Below are positions 25,990-34,569 of a stretch of DNA of 64,000 bases, one piece after another. Source of the DNA: Actinomycetota bacterium (GTDB lineage: Bacteria > Actinomycetota > Actinomycetes > S36-B12 > FW305-bin1); assembly GCA_004297305.1 (NCBI GenBank), contig SCTR01000010.1:62001-126000 (forward strand). Direction: 5' to 3'. The position numbers and the translations under genes are program-made. Numbering within the stretch: position 1 is the first letter of the stretch; the number at the start of each line of letters is the position of its first letter. The notes under the pieces are model-generated. The model was given only the letters and a program-made list of their open reading frames with translations. It did no database searches and was not told the DNA's origin.

Positions 25990-26161
25990 CGGCTCCTCCA
26001 GATGGCAGAGATTGCATTGGTTTGCCCAAAACCTTGCGGAAGTCGTCCCGGCCTCTCTATGAGCCCCCGAGCCCCTTCTGCGGATGTGAGACGCGACAGG
26101 CGCAGACCTGGCACGAATGAGAAGTTGCGAGAATGCCCGCAAAGCGGGCGAGGGAGAGCCG

Positions 26162-26887
26162 TCAGGCGACTATGAAGGTGAAGTCCTCGTCCTGCAGGTA
26201 AAGCGAAGCGGATGTCGGCGCGATCGCCGTCCCTATCGTGACCTGTCGATGGAATGTAAGGACTGCGAACTGGTCGGACCGGCAGACCCCCGGCCGTCCG
26301 GTCTCTGCGATGGGCTGATCGTTCTCTGGCCCCGTTAGCGTGGTGCCGCTTGCACTCGCGACGATAATGGAGTCGTTGGGGTCCAGTCCTGTCACAGCGA
26401 AGCAGAATACCCCCGAAGCCGAGTGTTCCATTGATGCGATGTTCCGTTGTTGGGCAAGAACACCGCTTTCGATTCTTCCCCACGCTCGCGCAGTGCCGGG
26501 TGCGCCCTCCGGCCCTGCGGGACCCTGCGGACCCCGAGCGCCAGTGGGGCCCTGCGGACCCCCCACTGTCTGATCCGCTACCGTGCCAGCTTGTCCCGGG
26601 ACGCCCTGCTGGCCAGCCGGTCCCGTCGGTCCTGCAGGACCGACGACGTTTCACCTCACGCGCTGTTCGCTTTTCTTGCACCTGTTCGCGATGCGCAGGG
26701 CACCGCCCTTCTTCATCTGGCAGGCAGCAATTTGCACGTTCGAGGACGTGGACGCGGGCGCCGCCGTAACGACTGCGGGCGCGGCGACGGCCTCTCGCTC
26801 GGCCGCGTTGACCGCGACGATTGAGGCGCCCATCGCAACGGACGCCACGACGACGTTGACGCTGACGAACAACGTGGTCTTGGACAA
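26162..26887 (-). pseudogene. Collagen-like secreted protein interrupted by an in-frame TGA
   Basis: One continuous minus-strand frame of 242 codons. The first part (TTG start at 26887 with a GAGGGGG ribosome site) has a signal-like hydrophobic N-terminus (LFVSVNVVVASVAMGASIVAV), then CQMKKGGALRIANRCKKSEQRVR, then a TGA at 26653-26651. In the same frame follow NVVGPAGPTGPAGQQG, about fifteen Gly-X-Y triplets in all, and a C-terminal beta-rich domain (GVFCFAVTGLDPNDSIIVAS). In related actinobacterial proteins the residue after KKSE-x-x-x is Trp followed by N-x-x-GP, so TGA replaces TGG by one base. It is either a recent nonsense mutation, a sequencing error or stop-codon readthrough. The two halves could be made separately from an internal start. 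Confidence 0.72.
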
Positions 26888-27002
26888 GGGTCCCCCTCGG
26901 TCATGAAACGCAGACGGGACAGGCTAGAGGCGACCATGACGCGACCGCGTCATACGCTCGCCAACGACGCGACGCGCTACCCGATGATCACCGGTAGTGA
27001 CA

Positions 27003-27023
27003 CAACAAACAAGGGACCCCTTG
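27003..27023 (-). terminator. Probable intrinsic terminator
   Basis: On the minus strand the stem CAAGG/CCTTG around GGTC (27023-27010) is followed by TTTGTTGT. It lies 34 bp past the stop of the 27057 gene and before the collagen-like gene, so it would separate two transcripts. Confidence 0.45.
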
Positions 27024-27056
27024 CTGCCTTCCCCGTGGTGGGGGTTCCTTTCTGTT

Positions 27057-27278
27057 TCACTCGGCGGCCTTCGCCGCCTGTTCCTTCTCTCGCTCCGCCG
27101 CCCGGCGGGCAAGATCCTCCTTGAGCCACTTCCTGGCCCTCTCCCGCCGCCTGCTCTCAGCCATGACCTCGCGGACGATTTTGCCCATTCGGGGACCAGG
27201 CGTCCCCGTCAGGCCGCTACGCCTGACCGCCACGGCCATCATGATGAAGATGGCAGCTGCGATGAACTCGAACCACAT
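27057..27278 (-). CDS. Small membrane protein with charged tail, hypothetical
   Basis: A 73-residue protein with a strong AGGAGGGGG ribosome site before the ATG at 27278. One N-terminal transmembrane helix (residues 2-18, WFEFIAAAIFIMMAVAV) is followed by a long amphipathic helix very rich in Arg, Lys, Glu and Ala (ESRRRERARKWLKEDLARRA). Not recognised. It lies immediately downstream of the 27305 membrane protein with a 26-bp gap. Confidence 0.68.
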   Translation of the reverse strand: MWFEFIAAAIFIMMAVAVRRSGLTGTPGPRMGKIVREVMAESRRRERARKWLKEDLARRAAEREKEQAAKAAE

Positions 27279-27304
27279 GACGTGCCCCCTCCTGTTTGAT
27301 CTAC

Positions 27305-28126
27305 CTACGAGGCCCTCAGCGCACGCTCGGCAGAAGCCGCGTCGCTGGCTGTGGTGTTGAGTCGCGTCTCGTACATGTCGAATGCATTGGCTAAGCAACT
27401 AACGCGCGACGCGCTGGACACGCAGAGCCGTATTGAAGCCAAGTACCACTGCCGGACTGCCACCCACTGGTCTGCCGACTGCAAGAACCTCATCAGAGAC
27501 GGCGTCCGTAGCTCCGCGTCAGCGGCGACGCCAGCGCGCAGGTCGGCCAGGTCCTGTTGGATCGGATCGAGGGCTGCTCCGAGGGCTGTCGCGAAACGGT
27601 TGGGATCATTCTGGGCGCCCGTAGTGGGCACCTGCGAATAGCTTTTCAGGTCCACGAAGAGCCGCTCGTAGCCGTCCACAACACGATTGAGTCTCGACTG
27701 CCCCCCTATGGCGCTCAGACCAGCCGTTGCCGCGAGCACCAGCCCGAGGCAGACCAGTGCGACCGGTGCAACCCATGTCTCGGCAGCGGGTGTAGTAGCG
27801 GAACCGTCTTCGTTCACTACCGGCCGTCTCCGTCGCACAACACGACGGACCACTCCCGGGATGACGGTTCCGATGAGGAACCCCATCCCGACCGTGACAA
27901 CCACGTCGAAGGCAGCAAACGCCAGTCCGATTGACCCCATCGGGCGGCTAAACGCCCGGATCGCCGCCCCAATACCTAGGAGCGCCGCCAGGATTAGGCC
28001 GGTCCAGAAGATCGGATCGCCCGCGGCCGGGCGATCCACCAGCAGCCCGCGCCGTTGCGTGCTTCTTGCCGGTGTCGCTGCCTGGGCCACGTTCACCGGG
28101 TCGGGTATTGCTTCGTGGATGTCCAT
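27305..28126 (-). CDS. Multi-pass membrane protein, hypothetical
   Basis: A 273-residue protein, ATG at 28126 preceded by GGGGGAC. Membrane helices lie at about residues 40-60 (PIFWTGLILAALLGIGAAI), 68-95 and 122-142 (VALVCLGLVLAATAGLSAIG). A soluble C-terminal domain of about 120 residues is mostly helical and has two Cys (RLCVSSASRVSCLANAF). I recognise no family. GC content is lower than in neighbouring housekeeping genes. Confidence 0.68.
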   Translation of the reverse strand: MDIHEAIPDPVNVAQAATPARSTQRRGLLVDRPAAGDPIFWTGLILAALLGIGAAIRAFSRPMGSIGLAFAAFDVVVTVGMGFLIGTVIPGVVRRVVRRRRPVVNEDGSATTPAAETWVAPVALVCLGLVLAATAGLSAIGGQSRLNRVVDGYERLFVDLKSYSQVPTTGAQNDPNRFATALGAALDPIQQDLADLRAGVAADAELRTPSLMRFLQSADQWVAVRQWYLASIRLCVSSASRVSCLANAFDMYETRLNTTASDAASAERALRAS

Positions 28127-28168
28127 TGGGTCCCCCTTCGCCGCCAAGATCCAACACCTCCGTGGCAT

Positions 28169-28878
28169 TGCGCGCTAGCCCATTCGGTCAATACGGATCG
28201 CAGGTCACTCAACGGCCCGATCGGAACTACGGGGAGTGATCGGATCGCAACAAGGGCGCGCTCTCTGCGGCGAGACGGTGGACTCGTCCGGCCCACGCGA
28301 GACCGACAGGTTTCGCCTCTTACGTCTTCCTTCTCTCGTTGCCGTCTTCGCGGCACTGAGCGAGGCGTTGGAAAGGACCACCATGTGCTGCACGACACGG
28401 TGCGCGGCGAGCCCAAGCGGCGCAGCCGCCCAACCAACTGCGCCTCGCCATTCTGCCATTTCTCCGTGACCAGCTGATGACGGCTACGGGCGGCCGTGGA
28501 CGCGCGATGACTTGCTGTTTACAGCACCGCAGGGCGGCCCCCTTCGTGCGGAAAACTTCAGGAGGACGTCTTTGATCGAGCGGTGGGGGTACGGGGCCTG
28601 ACGGACTGACTCCCCACAGCCTGCGCCACGCGGCAGCATCGCTCGCGATCAGGCGGGTGCGTCAGCGAAGAGGTACAGACGGTGCTGGCCACCAGGATGT
28701 CGCGACGACGCTCAACGTCGACGCCGAGCCGTGGAGTGGCGAGCTGGAAGGAGCCGCTGCTACCCAGGATGGATAGTCTGCGGGTGCACCGCTTGCGGAT
28801 TCTGGAAGGATCGTGGACCTTGATCGAGCGCGGTCGAGCGCCTTGCAGGGGCTCTGACCAGCCAAAACGCACAACTAT
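28169..28878. other. Gene-free stretch before tRNA-Arg
   Basis: About 710 bp with only short open frames that look like shadows. A small hairpin TGCTG-TTTA-CAGCA lies near 28513-28526. No integrase, excisionase or transposase sequence was seen. It may hold decayed remnants of the lower-GC block. Confidence 0.4.
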
Positions 28879-28951
28879 GGCCCCGTAGCTCAGAGGATAG
28901 AGCAGCGGTTTCCTAAACCGCGTGTCGGGTGTTCGAATCACCTCGGGGCCA
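28879..28951 (+). tRNA. tRNA-Arg (anticodon CCT)
   Basis: A cloverleaf of 73 nt. Acceptor GGCCCCG pairs with CGGGGCC. The D-arm is AGCTCAGAGGATAGAGC. The anticodon stem GCGGT/ACCGC has loop TTCCTAA with anticodon CCT, which reads AGG. The T-arm is GGGTGTTCGAATCACCT. The 3' CCA is not encoded (ACCG follows). This tRNA is a frequent attachment site for integrative elements in actinobacteria, but no 3'-end duplicate was found nearby. Confidence 0.95.
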
Positions 28952-29244
28952 CCGAAGCCGGGGGCAGTCGCGGCAGCCCGTCCGCCGGACAGTGGTCTGT
29001 CCGGGACTCACGTGGCCCACAGAGGTAGCTGTACTGCCGAGGGGCGTCCGGACCTTCGTCCCGGCGTAGCTGCCGAGCCGTCCGTCCGGCGCCGCTGAGG
29101 CAGCTCCGGGGCACGTCGGGCCCCGGCCGCGGTCCATCCGCCCACACCGCACCCCCCGCCAGGAGGTTTGGCCGGTTCGGTCCGGGGCACCGTTGCGATC
29201 AGGCCGGGCTCGGGTGCCCGACTGGTCTCATCTCGGAGGTCATC

Positions 29245-30000
29245 GTGGAGCAAGGCTGGAACAACGCCTGGGCAGCGGTCGTGGAGTTCACGCCGAAACT
29301 CGTCGCGTTTCTCATCATCCTCATCGTCGGCCTCATCGTCGCCAAACTGATCTCGAAAGCACTCGACAAGATCCTGGAGCGGGCCGGCTTCGACCGGGCG
29401 GTCGAGCGCGGGGGTATCAAGCGAGCCCTCGAACACTCCAAGTTCGACGCCAGCGACATCGTCTCCAGGCTCCTGTACTACATCCTGGCGCTCTTCGTCC
29501 TGCAACTGGCCTTCGGCGTCTTCGGGCCCAACCCGATCAGCGACCTGATCTCGTCGGTCATCGCCTTTCTGCCCAAGCTTGTCGTCGCGATCGTCATTAT
29601 CGTGGTGGCGGCAGCGATTGCCGCAGCGGTGCGCACTCTGATCGAGGGCGCCCTCGGTGGTATGTCGTACGGCAAGGTCCTGGCGACCATCGCGGCAGTC
29701 GCGATCTGGGCCCTGGGCATCATCGCGGCCCTCAACCAGATCGACGTTGCGACCACCGTCACCACGCCGGTCCTCATCGCCGTGCTGGCCGCGATCGTGG
29801 GCGTCATCGTCGTCGGAGTCGGCGGCGGGTTGATCAAGCCGATGCAACAGCGCTGGGAAGGCTATCTGACGGCTATGGAGAACGAGATCCCGCAATTGCG
29901 AAGCGCCGTGCAATCGGCCCCACCCGCCGACACCCAGCTGCAGAGCCGGATCGAGCAGATCGGCCGGCAAGAGCCACCGTCCGCGCCGTCCGGGATCTGA
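29245..30000 (+). CDS. Conserved TM-helix (mechanosensitive-channel-like) membrane protein
   Basis: A 251-residue protein with five membrane helices: about residues 18-40 (LVAFLIILIVGLIVAKLI), 72-95, 104-132, 140-165 and 175-200. It has the conserved TM-helix repeat (PF05552 type): LISKALDKILERAGFD followed by HSKFDASDIVSRLLYYIL. Such proteins (CmpX-like) are small relatives of mechanosensitive channels without the MscS beta domain. The Pro/Gln-rich C-terminus is cytoplasmic. Start: ATG or GTG at 29245 after GGAGGTC. Confidence 0.82.
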   Translation: MEQGWNNAWAAVVEFTPKLVAFLIILIVGLIVAKLISKALDKILERAGFDRAVERGGIKRALEHSKFDASDIVSRLLYYILALFVLQLAFGVFGPNPISDLISSVIAFLPKLVVAIVIIVVAAAIAAAVRTLIEGALGGMSYGKVLATIAAVAIWALGIIAALNQIDVATTVTTPVLIAVLAAIVGVIVVGVGGGLIKPMQQRWEGYLTAMENEIPQLRSAVQSAPPADTQLQSRIEQIGRQEPPSAPSGI

Positions 30001-30081
30001 GGCGCGAGCCGACATGCGTGACCTGGCACCCGATAACCCACGGGCACCGCCGCCTCGCGTCGACCGGTCGACAGCGACCGC

Positions 30082-30152
30082 CGGCACTGATCGGCGGTCG
30101 GCAGTGGTCCACCGGCCGGCACTGGTCGGCGGGTCGGCACTGATCGGCGGGT
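30082..30152. repeat. Short 18-bp direct repeats upstream of the MFS gene
   Basis: CGGCACTGGTCGGCGGGT (30117-30134) is followed without gap by CGGCACTGATCGGCGGGT (30135-30152), differing at one base. A related partial copy CGGCACTGATCGGCGGT starts at 30082. The block lies 50-120 bp before the MFS start. Confidence 0.6.
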
Positions 30153-30204
30153 CGTCGCGGCGGTCGGCGAGCGACGGCAGGCCTCCTCCCCTACTTTCGG
30201 CCTC

Positions 30205-31875
30205 ATGACGACGACCGGCAGCCAGGGCACGGCGACTCGAAGCGGGTCGAGGTACCTCACCTTGACCGCCATGCTGTTCGCCGTAGCGATGACGTTCATC
30301 GACCAGACGATCGTGGCGATCGCTGCACCGCAGATCCAGGGCGAACTCGGCCTGTCATCCGACGGCGTCCAGTGGATCATCAACGGCTATCTGCTGTCCT
30401 TGGCGGCCTTCTTCGCCCTTGGCGGCCGACTCTCGGACATGCTGGGCCACAAGGCCGTCGCGCTGACCGGGGTCGTCATCTTCGCCGCGTCGTCCGCTCT
30501 GTGCGGACTAACGCCGGCGACGTCGTACGCCGAGCCGTGGATCATCACCTTCCGCGTGGTCCAGGGCGCCGGGGCCGCCCTGATGTTCCCCGCGGCGCTG
30601 GCGATCGTCGTTGCGGCGTTCCCGCCTCGGCAGCGCGGCAGCGCACTGGCGATCTTCTTCGCCGTCAGCGGCGGCTTGACGGCCATCGGCCCGCTGGCCG
30701 GTGGCTACCTGACCCAATGGACCTGGCGTGCGATCTTCTGGGTGAATATTCCCGTCGCGATCGTCGCTGTCGTCCTGACGCTACTGGCGACCATCAGCAC
30801 CGACCGACGCCGCGCCCCGATCGACTGGCTCGGTGCCCTTCTCATCGCCGCCGGAATGGCCTTGAGCGTGTTGGGATTCCAGCAGTCGAACTCGTGGGGC
30901 TGGTCGAGCGCATGGACCTGGCTCTGCATCGTCGGCGGCCTGCTCCTTCTCGTCGCTTTCGTGGGCTACGAATTGCGGGCGGCCCACCCGCTCATCCAGG
31001 TTCGGATCTTCGCCGACCGGGCGTTCAGCGTCGACAACGGCGTGCTGTTCTTCGCCATGATGGCGTTCGTCCCGGTCTTCTTCTTCATCAGTCTGTATTC
31101 GCAGATTTCGCTGGGCTACAGCGCAACCAACACCGGCCTGTTCATGCTCTGGTTCTTCCTCGGGTTCGCCGTCGCCAGCCAGATCGGCGGCCACATCCTC
31201 GACCGGTTCGGTGCGCGATGGACCGTCACAGTCGGCACGCTGGTCGGTGCCGCCGGCTTCGCGCTGTGGGCCTGGAAATGCACCGACCTGAACGCAACCG
31301 CACAGGTGCCGTACATCGTCACCGCTGGCGCCGGGATCGGACTGCTGCTCGGGCCGGCCAGCACGGACGCGGTGAACCGTGCCATCGACGCCTCGTACGG
31401 CGAAGTCACCGGCGTCACGCAAACCATCCGCAACTACGGGTCCGCGGTCGGCCTGGCGGTTCTGGGAACGCTGCTGCTGCACGTGGTGGACGACCGCGTC
31501 GTCGCTTCGTTGACCGCGCTCGGCGTCCCGGCAGGGCAAGCACAGCAGGCGGTCGCCGGTTACGGCGCCGGGACCACTGGCGGTACCGACCTCAGTGCCC
31601 TGCCCGCCGGTCAGCGCCAAGCCTTCGCCTCGGCCCTACAGCAGGACTTCGCGCAGGCGGTGCAGGTCGTGTTCTACGGCATGGCACTGGCGCTCGTCGT
31701 CGCCTTCGTCGTCAGCCTGTGGCATCCCGGCGGGGTGTACGTCGACCCCAACGCACCGGTCACTGACAGCGCCCCGGCCACGGGCCGCGCGGACGTGGTT
31801 CGGCGATTGCTGGTCAAGGTCGGAATCGGTGCCGCGATCTTCGTCGTCGTGTACTTCATCTTCGACCTGCTCTAG
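30205..31875 (+). CDS. DHA2-family MFS drug/proton antiporter
   Basis: A 556-residue major facilitator of the EmrB/QacA type with 14 predicted membrane helices. Visible motifs are IDQTIVAIAAPQIQGELGLS in TM1 (motif D1), GGRLSDMLGHKAV after TM2 (motif A), RVVQGAGAALMFPAALAIV in TM4 (motif B), and SGGLTAIGPLAGGYL in TM5 (motif C, antiporter signature). A periplasmic loop of about 60 residues lies near 430-480. It probably exports toxic organic compounds using the proton gradient. No TetR or MarR gene adjoins it. Confidence 0.92.
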   Translation: MTTTGSQGTATRSGSRYLTLTAMLFAVAMTFIDQTIVAIAAPQIQGELGLSSDGVQWIINGYLLSLAAFFALGGRLSDMLGHKAVALTGVVIFAASSALCGLTPATSYAEPWIITFRVVQGAGAALMFPAALAIVVAAFPPRQRGSALAIFFAVSGGLTAIGPLAGGYLTQWTWRAIFWVNIPVAIVAVVLTLLATISTDRRRAPIDWLGALLIAAGMALSVLGFQQSNSWGWSSAWTWLCIVGGLLLLVAFVGYELRAAHPLIQVRIFADRAFSVDNGVLFFAMMAFVPVFFFISLYSQISLGYSATNTGLFMLWFFLGFAVASQIGGHILDRFGARWTVTVGTLVGAAGFALWAWKCTDLNATAQVPYIVTAGAGIGLLLGPASTDAVNRAIDASYGEVTGVTQTIRNYGSAVGLAVLGTLLLHVVDDRVVASLTALGVPAGQAQQAVAGYGAGTTGGTDLSALPAGQRQAFASALQQDFAQAVQVVFYGMALALVVAFVVSLWHPGGVYVDPNAPVTDSAPATGRADVVRRLLVKVGIGAAIFVVVYFIFDLL

Positions 31876-31941
31876 CGACCCCGGTCACCGCGACCACCGC
31901 CGAACCTCGACCGCCGGCGACCACAAACTGCGACAGCAAGC

Positions 31942-31985
31942 GACCGGCCCTCGAATCCCGCGCCAGGCGGGATCGAGGGCCGGTC
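31942..31985. terminator. Bidirectional terminator between convergent genes
   Basis: Arms GACCGGCCCTCGA (31942-31954) and TCGAGGGCCGGTC (31973-31985) pair perfectly over 13 bp around an inner CCGC/GCGG hairpin. It lies between the convergent MFS and substrate-binding protein stops, so it can serve both. Confidence 0.7.
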
Positions 31986-32005
31986 AGCAGCGTGCCGGAA
32001 GCTGC

Positions 32006-33088
32006 CTACTTCTTGGCGGCATCCAGGTAGCTCATGTCGACGTTGTTCTCGTACGACCACTTCGGGTCCGTCGTCGACAGGTAGGTCAGGCCGGCACCCT
32101 GGTTGAAGGTGACGATCTCGTTCCACTGGCTGCTGGCGATGTTCCCGTCGTTGGGCGCCAGTGCAAACATGATGTTCTGCAGTGCGGCTGCCAGGACATC
32201 CTTGGTGTAGGTCTGCCAGTTCGTGTTCTGCAGCAGTAGAGCAGCGATCTGGTCGGGCGGCGTCGTCCGCATGTAGTTGACGGCCTTGTTGATGGCCTTG
32301 AAGAAGCGGACCAACGACTCACGCTTGTCCTGGATCGCGCTGGTCAGCGCGTAGTAGGACGTGTCGAGGTTGTTCAACGCCTTGACGTTCGCCGGCAGGC
32401 TGTTGGCGTCTCGCGGGTCGACGATGAAGTGCGTCTTGCCCGCCACCACCGATGGGTTCAGCTGTCCGAACGTGTTGTTGGAGCAGTCGAACTGACCCGT
32501 CGCCACACCGTTCTGACCCAGCGTCTGGTCAGCCGATCCGGTGATGTCGTAGGTGGCGTTGTACGCCTTCTTGTACGCCGCCGCCCAGCCGTACGCCGAG
32601 CCACCCGGCACCGACGTGATCCATGTCTTGCACTGGTTCACGCTGGTAATGCTGGGCTTGGCGATCACGAAACCCGCAGCCCGGTTGCCCAGGCTCCAAT
32701 ACAGCTGCTTGGTCGGCTTACCCTGGTTGGTGATGGCAAAGGCCTGCGAGCCGCCAGAAGCGCCGATATCGGCCTGGCCACTGGTGATACTGGTCGCGAT
32801 TGCCGAGCCCACGATATTGATCTTGACGTCGACCCCGAACTCCTTGTAGTAGCCCGCCTCCTGAGCGACATACACCAAGGCCTGCGACGAGTCGACGCCG
32901 GTCGTGGCGAACACGAGCGGCGCTACTGGTCCCGAGGCACTGGGAGTGCTTCCTCCGGAATTGCTGCCACACGCGGCAACTATCACCGGAATCGCCATGA
33001 ACGCCGAAACGGCGATCACGCGCTTCCCCCTGCGGCCGCCCCTTCCCCCCGAGTGCTGGGACGAGAACATGGTCGCATTCGTAGTCAC
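32006..33088 (-). CDS. ABC transporter substrate-binding lipoprotein (NMT1/THI5-like)
   Basis: A 360-residue periplasmic-binding-type lipoprotein. A basic N-terminus and hydrophobic segment end in lipobox VAAC (about residue 40), followed by a Ser/Gly linker. The type-2 binding fold starts at PLVFATTGVDSSQALVYVAQ and includes QEAGYYKEFGVDVKINIVG and ITSGQADIGASGGSQAF, the signature of the NMT1/THI5/SsuA group, which bind sulfonates, pyrimidines or nitrate-like ligands. No permease or ATPase adjoins it; it may use the SsuBC pair 15 kb away. The GTG start at 33088 has AAGGGAG upstream and a structured leader before that. Confidence 0.85.
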   Translation of the reverse strand: MTTNATMFSSQHSGGRGGRRGKRVIAVSAFMAIPVIVAACGSNSGGSTPSASGPVAPLVFATTGVDSSQALVYVAQEAGYYKEFGVDVKINIVGSAIATSITSGQADIGASGGSQAFAITNQGKPTKQLYWSLGNRAAGFVIAKPSITSVNQCKTWITSVPGGSAYGWAAAYKKAYNATYDITGSADQTLGQNGVATGQFDCSNNTFGQLNPSVVAGKTHFIVDPRDANSLPANVKALNNLDTSYYALTSAIQDKRESLVRFFKAINKAVNYMRTTPPDQIAALLLQNTNWQTYTKDVLAAALQNIMFALAPNDGNIASSQWNEIVTFNQGAGLTYLSTTDPKWSYENNVDMSYLDAAKK

Positions 33089-33109
33089 TGAGATGGTCTC
33101 CCTTTTCGC

Positions 33110-33166
33110 GAAGTAACAAGGCTCGCCGGGCTAGAACCCGGCACTCTCCCCCTTGTTTTGCACTTC
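33110..33166 (-). ncRNA. Structured 5' leader (candidate riboswitch or attenuator) of the binding-protein gene
   Basis: On the minus-strand RNA three nested helices can form: GAAGU/ACUUC, AACAAGG/CCUUGUU and GCCGGG/CCCGGC. Loops between them hold GCAA (bulge), GGGAGAGU opposite GAG (internal loop), and UUCUAG (apex). The element is 57 nt and ends 21 nt before the GTG start, directly beside the AAGGGAG ribosome site, a position suited to control of translation. It does not match TPP, SAM, fluoride or glycine aptamer consensus as I know them. Covariation evidence is lacking. Confidence 0.5.
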
Positions 33167-33580
33167 GAACTCGCCACGTCGAAAATCCCTCGTCCGGACG
33201 GCTCCGACGGGTACGGCGTCCGACAGGTGGCGTGCTCAGGGGTGGTGCCTCATCGCGGGCACGACCGGGTCAGGCGGTTGCTGCGGCCGCTGGCCGCTCG
33301 CCTGACCTGGCAGTGCGCCACGTACCGGACCTTGGGCTGACCACGAACGGCTGTCAAGGTGGGCGAGCCAGCCGTTATCAAGCCGTTGGGACGTCGTGGC
33401 CAAACGCATTCACAAGCGTCGCTCGGCCTCAATGCGCCGAGGCCGAGGCCGCTTCGCCGGGATTCGCCACCCAGCGGGTGGGAAGGCGTCGACCGCGCGA
33501 TTCCCGACCGGGCCGGGGAGCGTGCCGGTGCCGCGCGTGAAAGGTGGAGCGAGCCGTGCAGAGCTTCTGGCGCGCGGCTT
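33167..33580. other. Gene-free region between PanE-like gene and leader RNA
   Basis: About 414 bp on the path between the PanE-like stop and the leader. It should contain the promoter for the binding-protein gene, but no convincing -35/-10 was picked out. No coding remnant recognised. Confidence 0.4.
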
Positions 33581-34555
33581 CTAGCGCGCCAGCTGTGCCT
33601 CCAGATCGGCGATCGCGAGCGTGCCGGGAGCCAGTCGCTGCCGTGCCATCCGGTTGGCCGTCCGCTGCAGCATCGCGTTGACCGGCGTCGAGATGCCGTA
33701 CTGCGTGCCGAGCAGCACGATTTCACCGTTGAGCCAGTCGGCCTCGATGCTTCCGGTCCCCCGGGCGAGGCTCTGCCAGGACGAACTGCCGGGGTATTGC
33801 CGGCCGGACACCGGCAACCGCCCGGAGAGGACTGCCGCCCGCGCTCGGGTGTCCTCAGCCGACACGGGGTGGATTCCGGCCGCGGCGAAGCAGGCCTGCG
33901 CCTCCGCCCGGGCCCGGGCGAAAAGCGAGTGTTCGCGCGCTTCGAAGCCGCACGCGGCGTCGAGCGCGTTGCCGACGTTGTCCAGCAACTTCGCGTACTT
34001 CCATCGCATGATGTCGGCGCTCGCTTCGGCGCTGAACCCCGCCCGGGTCAGATCCGACGCCACGGCTGCGGCGATCTCGTCCGAACCCGTAGGAAACCTG
34101 CCGAGATCGAGGACGCCCCCGACCGGGCTACCGTAGAGCTCGACGACGCCGGCCTCCTGGTACGCCGCGGGCACCACGACATACATTCCGTAGGCAGGCA
34201 GGCCGCGCCGCGCCACCACCCGCTCGTTGTCGACGCCATTCTGAGCACAGACGACCGCAGCCGGGGTGACCCCGGTACTGGCCAGGTCGGTCACGACCGC
34301 CTCAGTGTCCTGGCTCTTCGTCGCGATGACGACGACGTCGTCACGGCCTACCCGCGCCTCGGCTGCCGATCCCACCGCGACGGCCGGCGGCCGCTGCTCG
34401 CCGGCCGGCGTGAGCATGCGCAGCCCGCGCGACTGCATCGCGGCCAGGTGCTCACCGCGGGCCACGAGAACCACCTCGTGGCCGGCGGTGGCCAGCGCGC
34501 CGCCGATGCAGCCCCCGATGGCACCGGCGCCATAGATCACGTAGCGGGCAACCAT
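33581..34555 (-). CDS. Ketopantoate-reductase-like (PanE/ApbA) oxidoreductase
   Basis: A 324-residue NAD(P)-dependent reductase. The Rossmann motif YGAGAIGGCIGGALATAGHEV (about residues 6-26) opens the protein. The family Lys/Asn signature MRWKYAKLLDNVGNAL (about 164-179) and the C-terminal SSWQSLARGTGSIEADWLNGEIVLLG segment are characteristic of the PanE/ApbA C-terminal domain. In an accessory operon it more likely reduces a pathway 2-oxo acid than makes pantoate. It starts 14 bp after the amidohydrolase stop and is the last gene of the six-gene leftward operon. Confidence 0.85.
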   Translation of the reverse strand: MVARYVIYGAGAIGGCIGGALATAGHEVVLVARGEHLAAMQSRGLRMLTPAGEQRPPAVAVGSAAEARVGRDDVVVIATKSQDTEAVVTDLASTGVTPAAVVCAQNGVDNERVVARRGLPAYGMYVVVPAAYQEAGVVELYGSPVGGVLDLGRFPTGSDEIAAAVASDLTRAGFSAEASADIMRWKYAKLLDNVGNALDAACGFEAREHSLFARARAEAQACFAAAGIHPVSAEDTRARAAVLSGRLPVSGRQYPGSSSWQSLARGTGSIEADWLNGEIVLLGTQYGISTPVNAMLQRTANRMARQRLAPGTLAIADLEAQLAR

Positions 34556-34569
34556 CTCAGCCCCGCCGA

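Noticed and set aside
28169-28878. Possible att site or mobile element next to tRNA-Arg
   Set aside because: No duplicate of the tRNA 3' end and no integrase gene was found by eye.
28558-28941. ORF overlapping tRNA-Arg on the minus strand that might be an integrase remnant
   Set aside because: No tyrosine recombinase motifs and it runs through the tRNA gene; a shadow frame.
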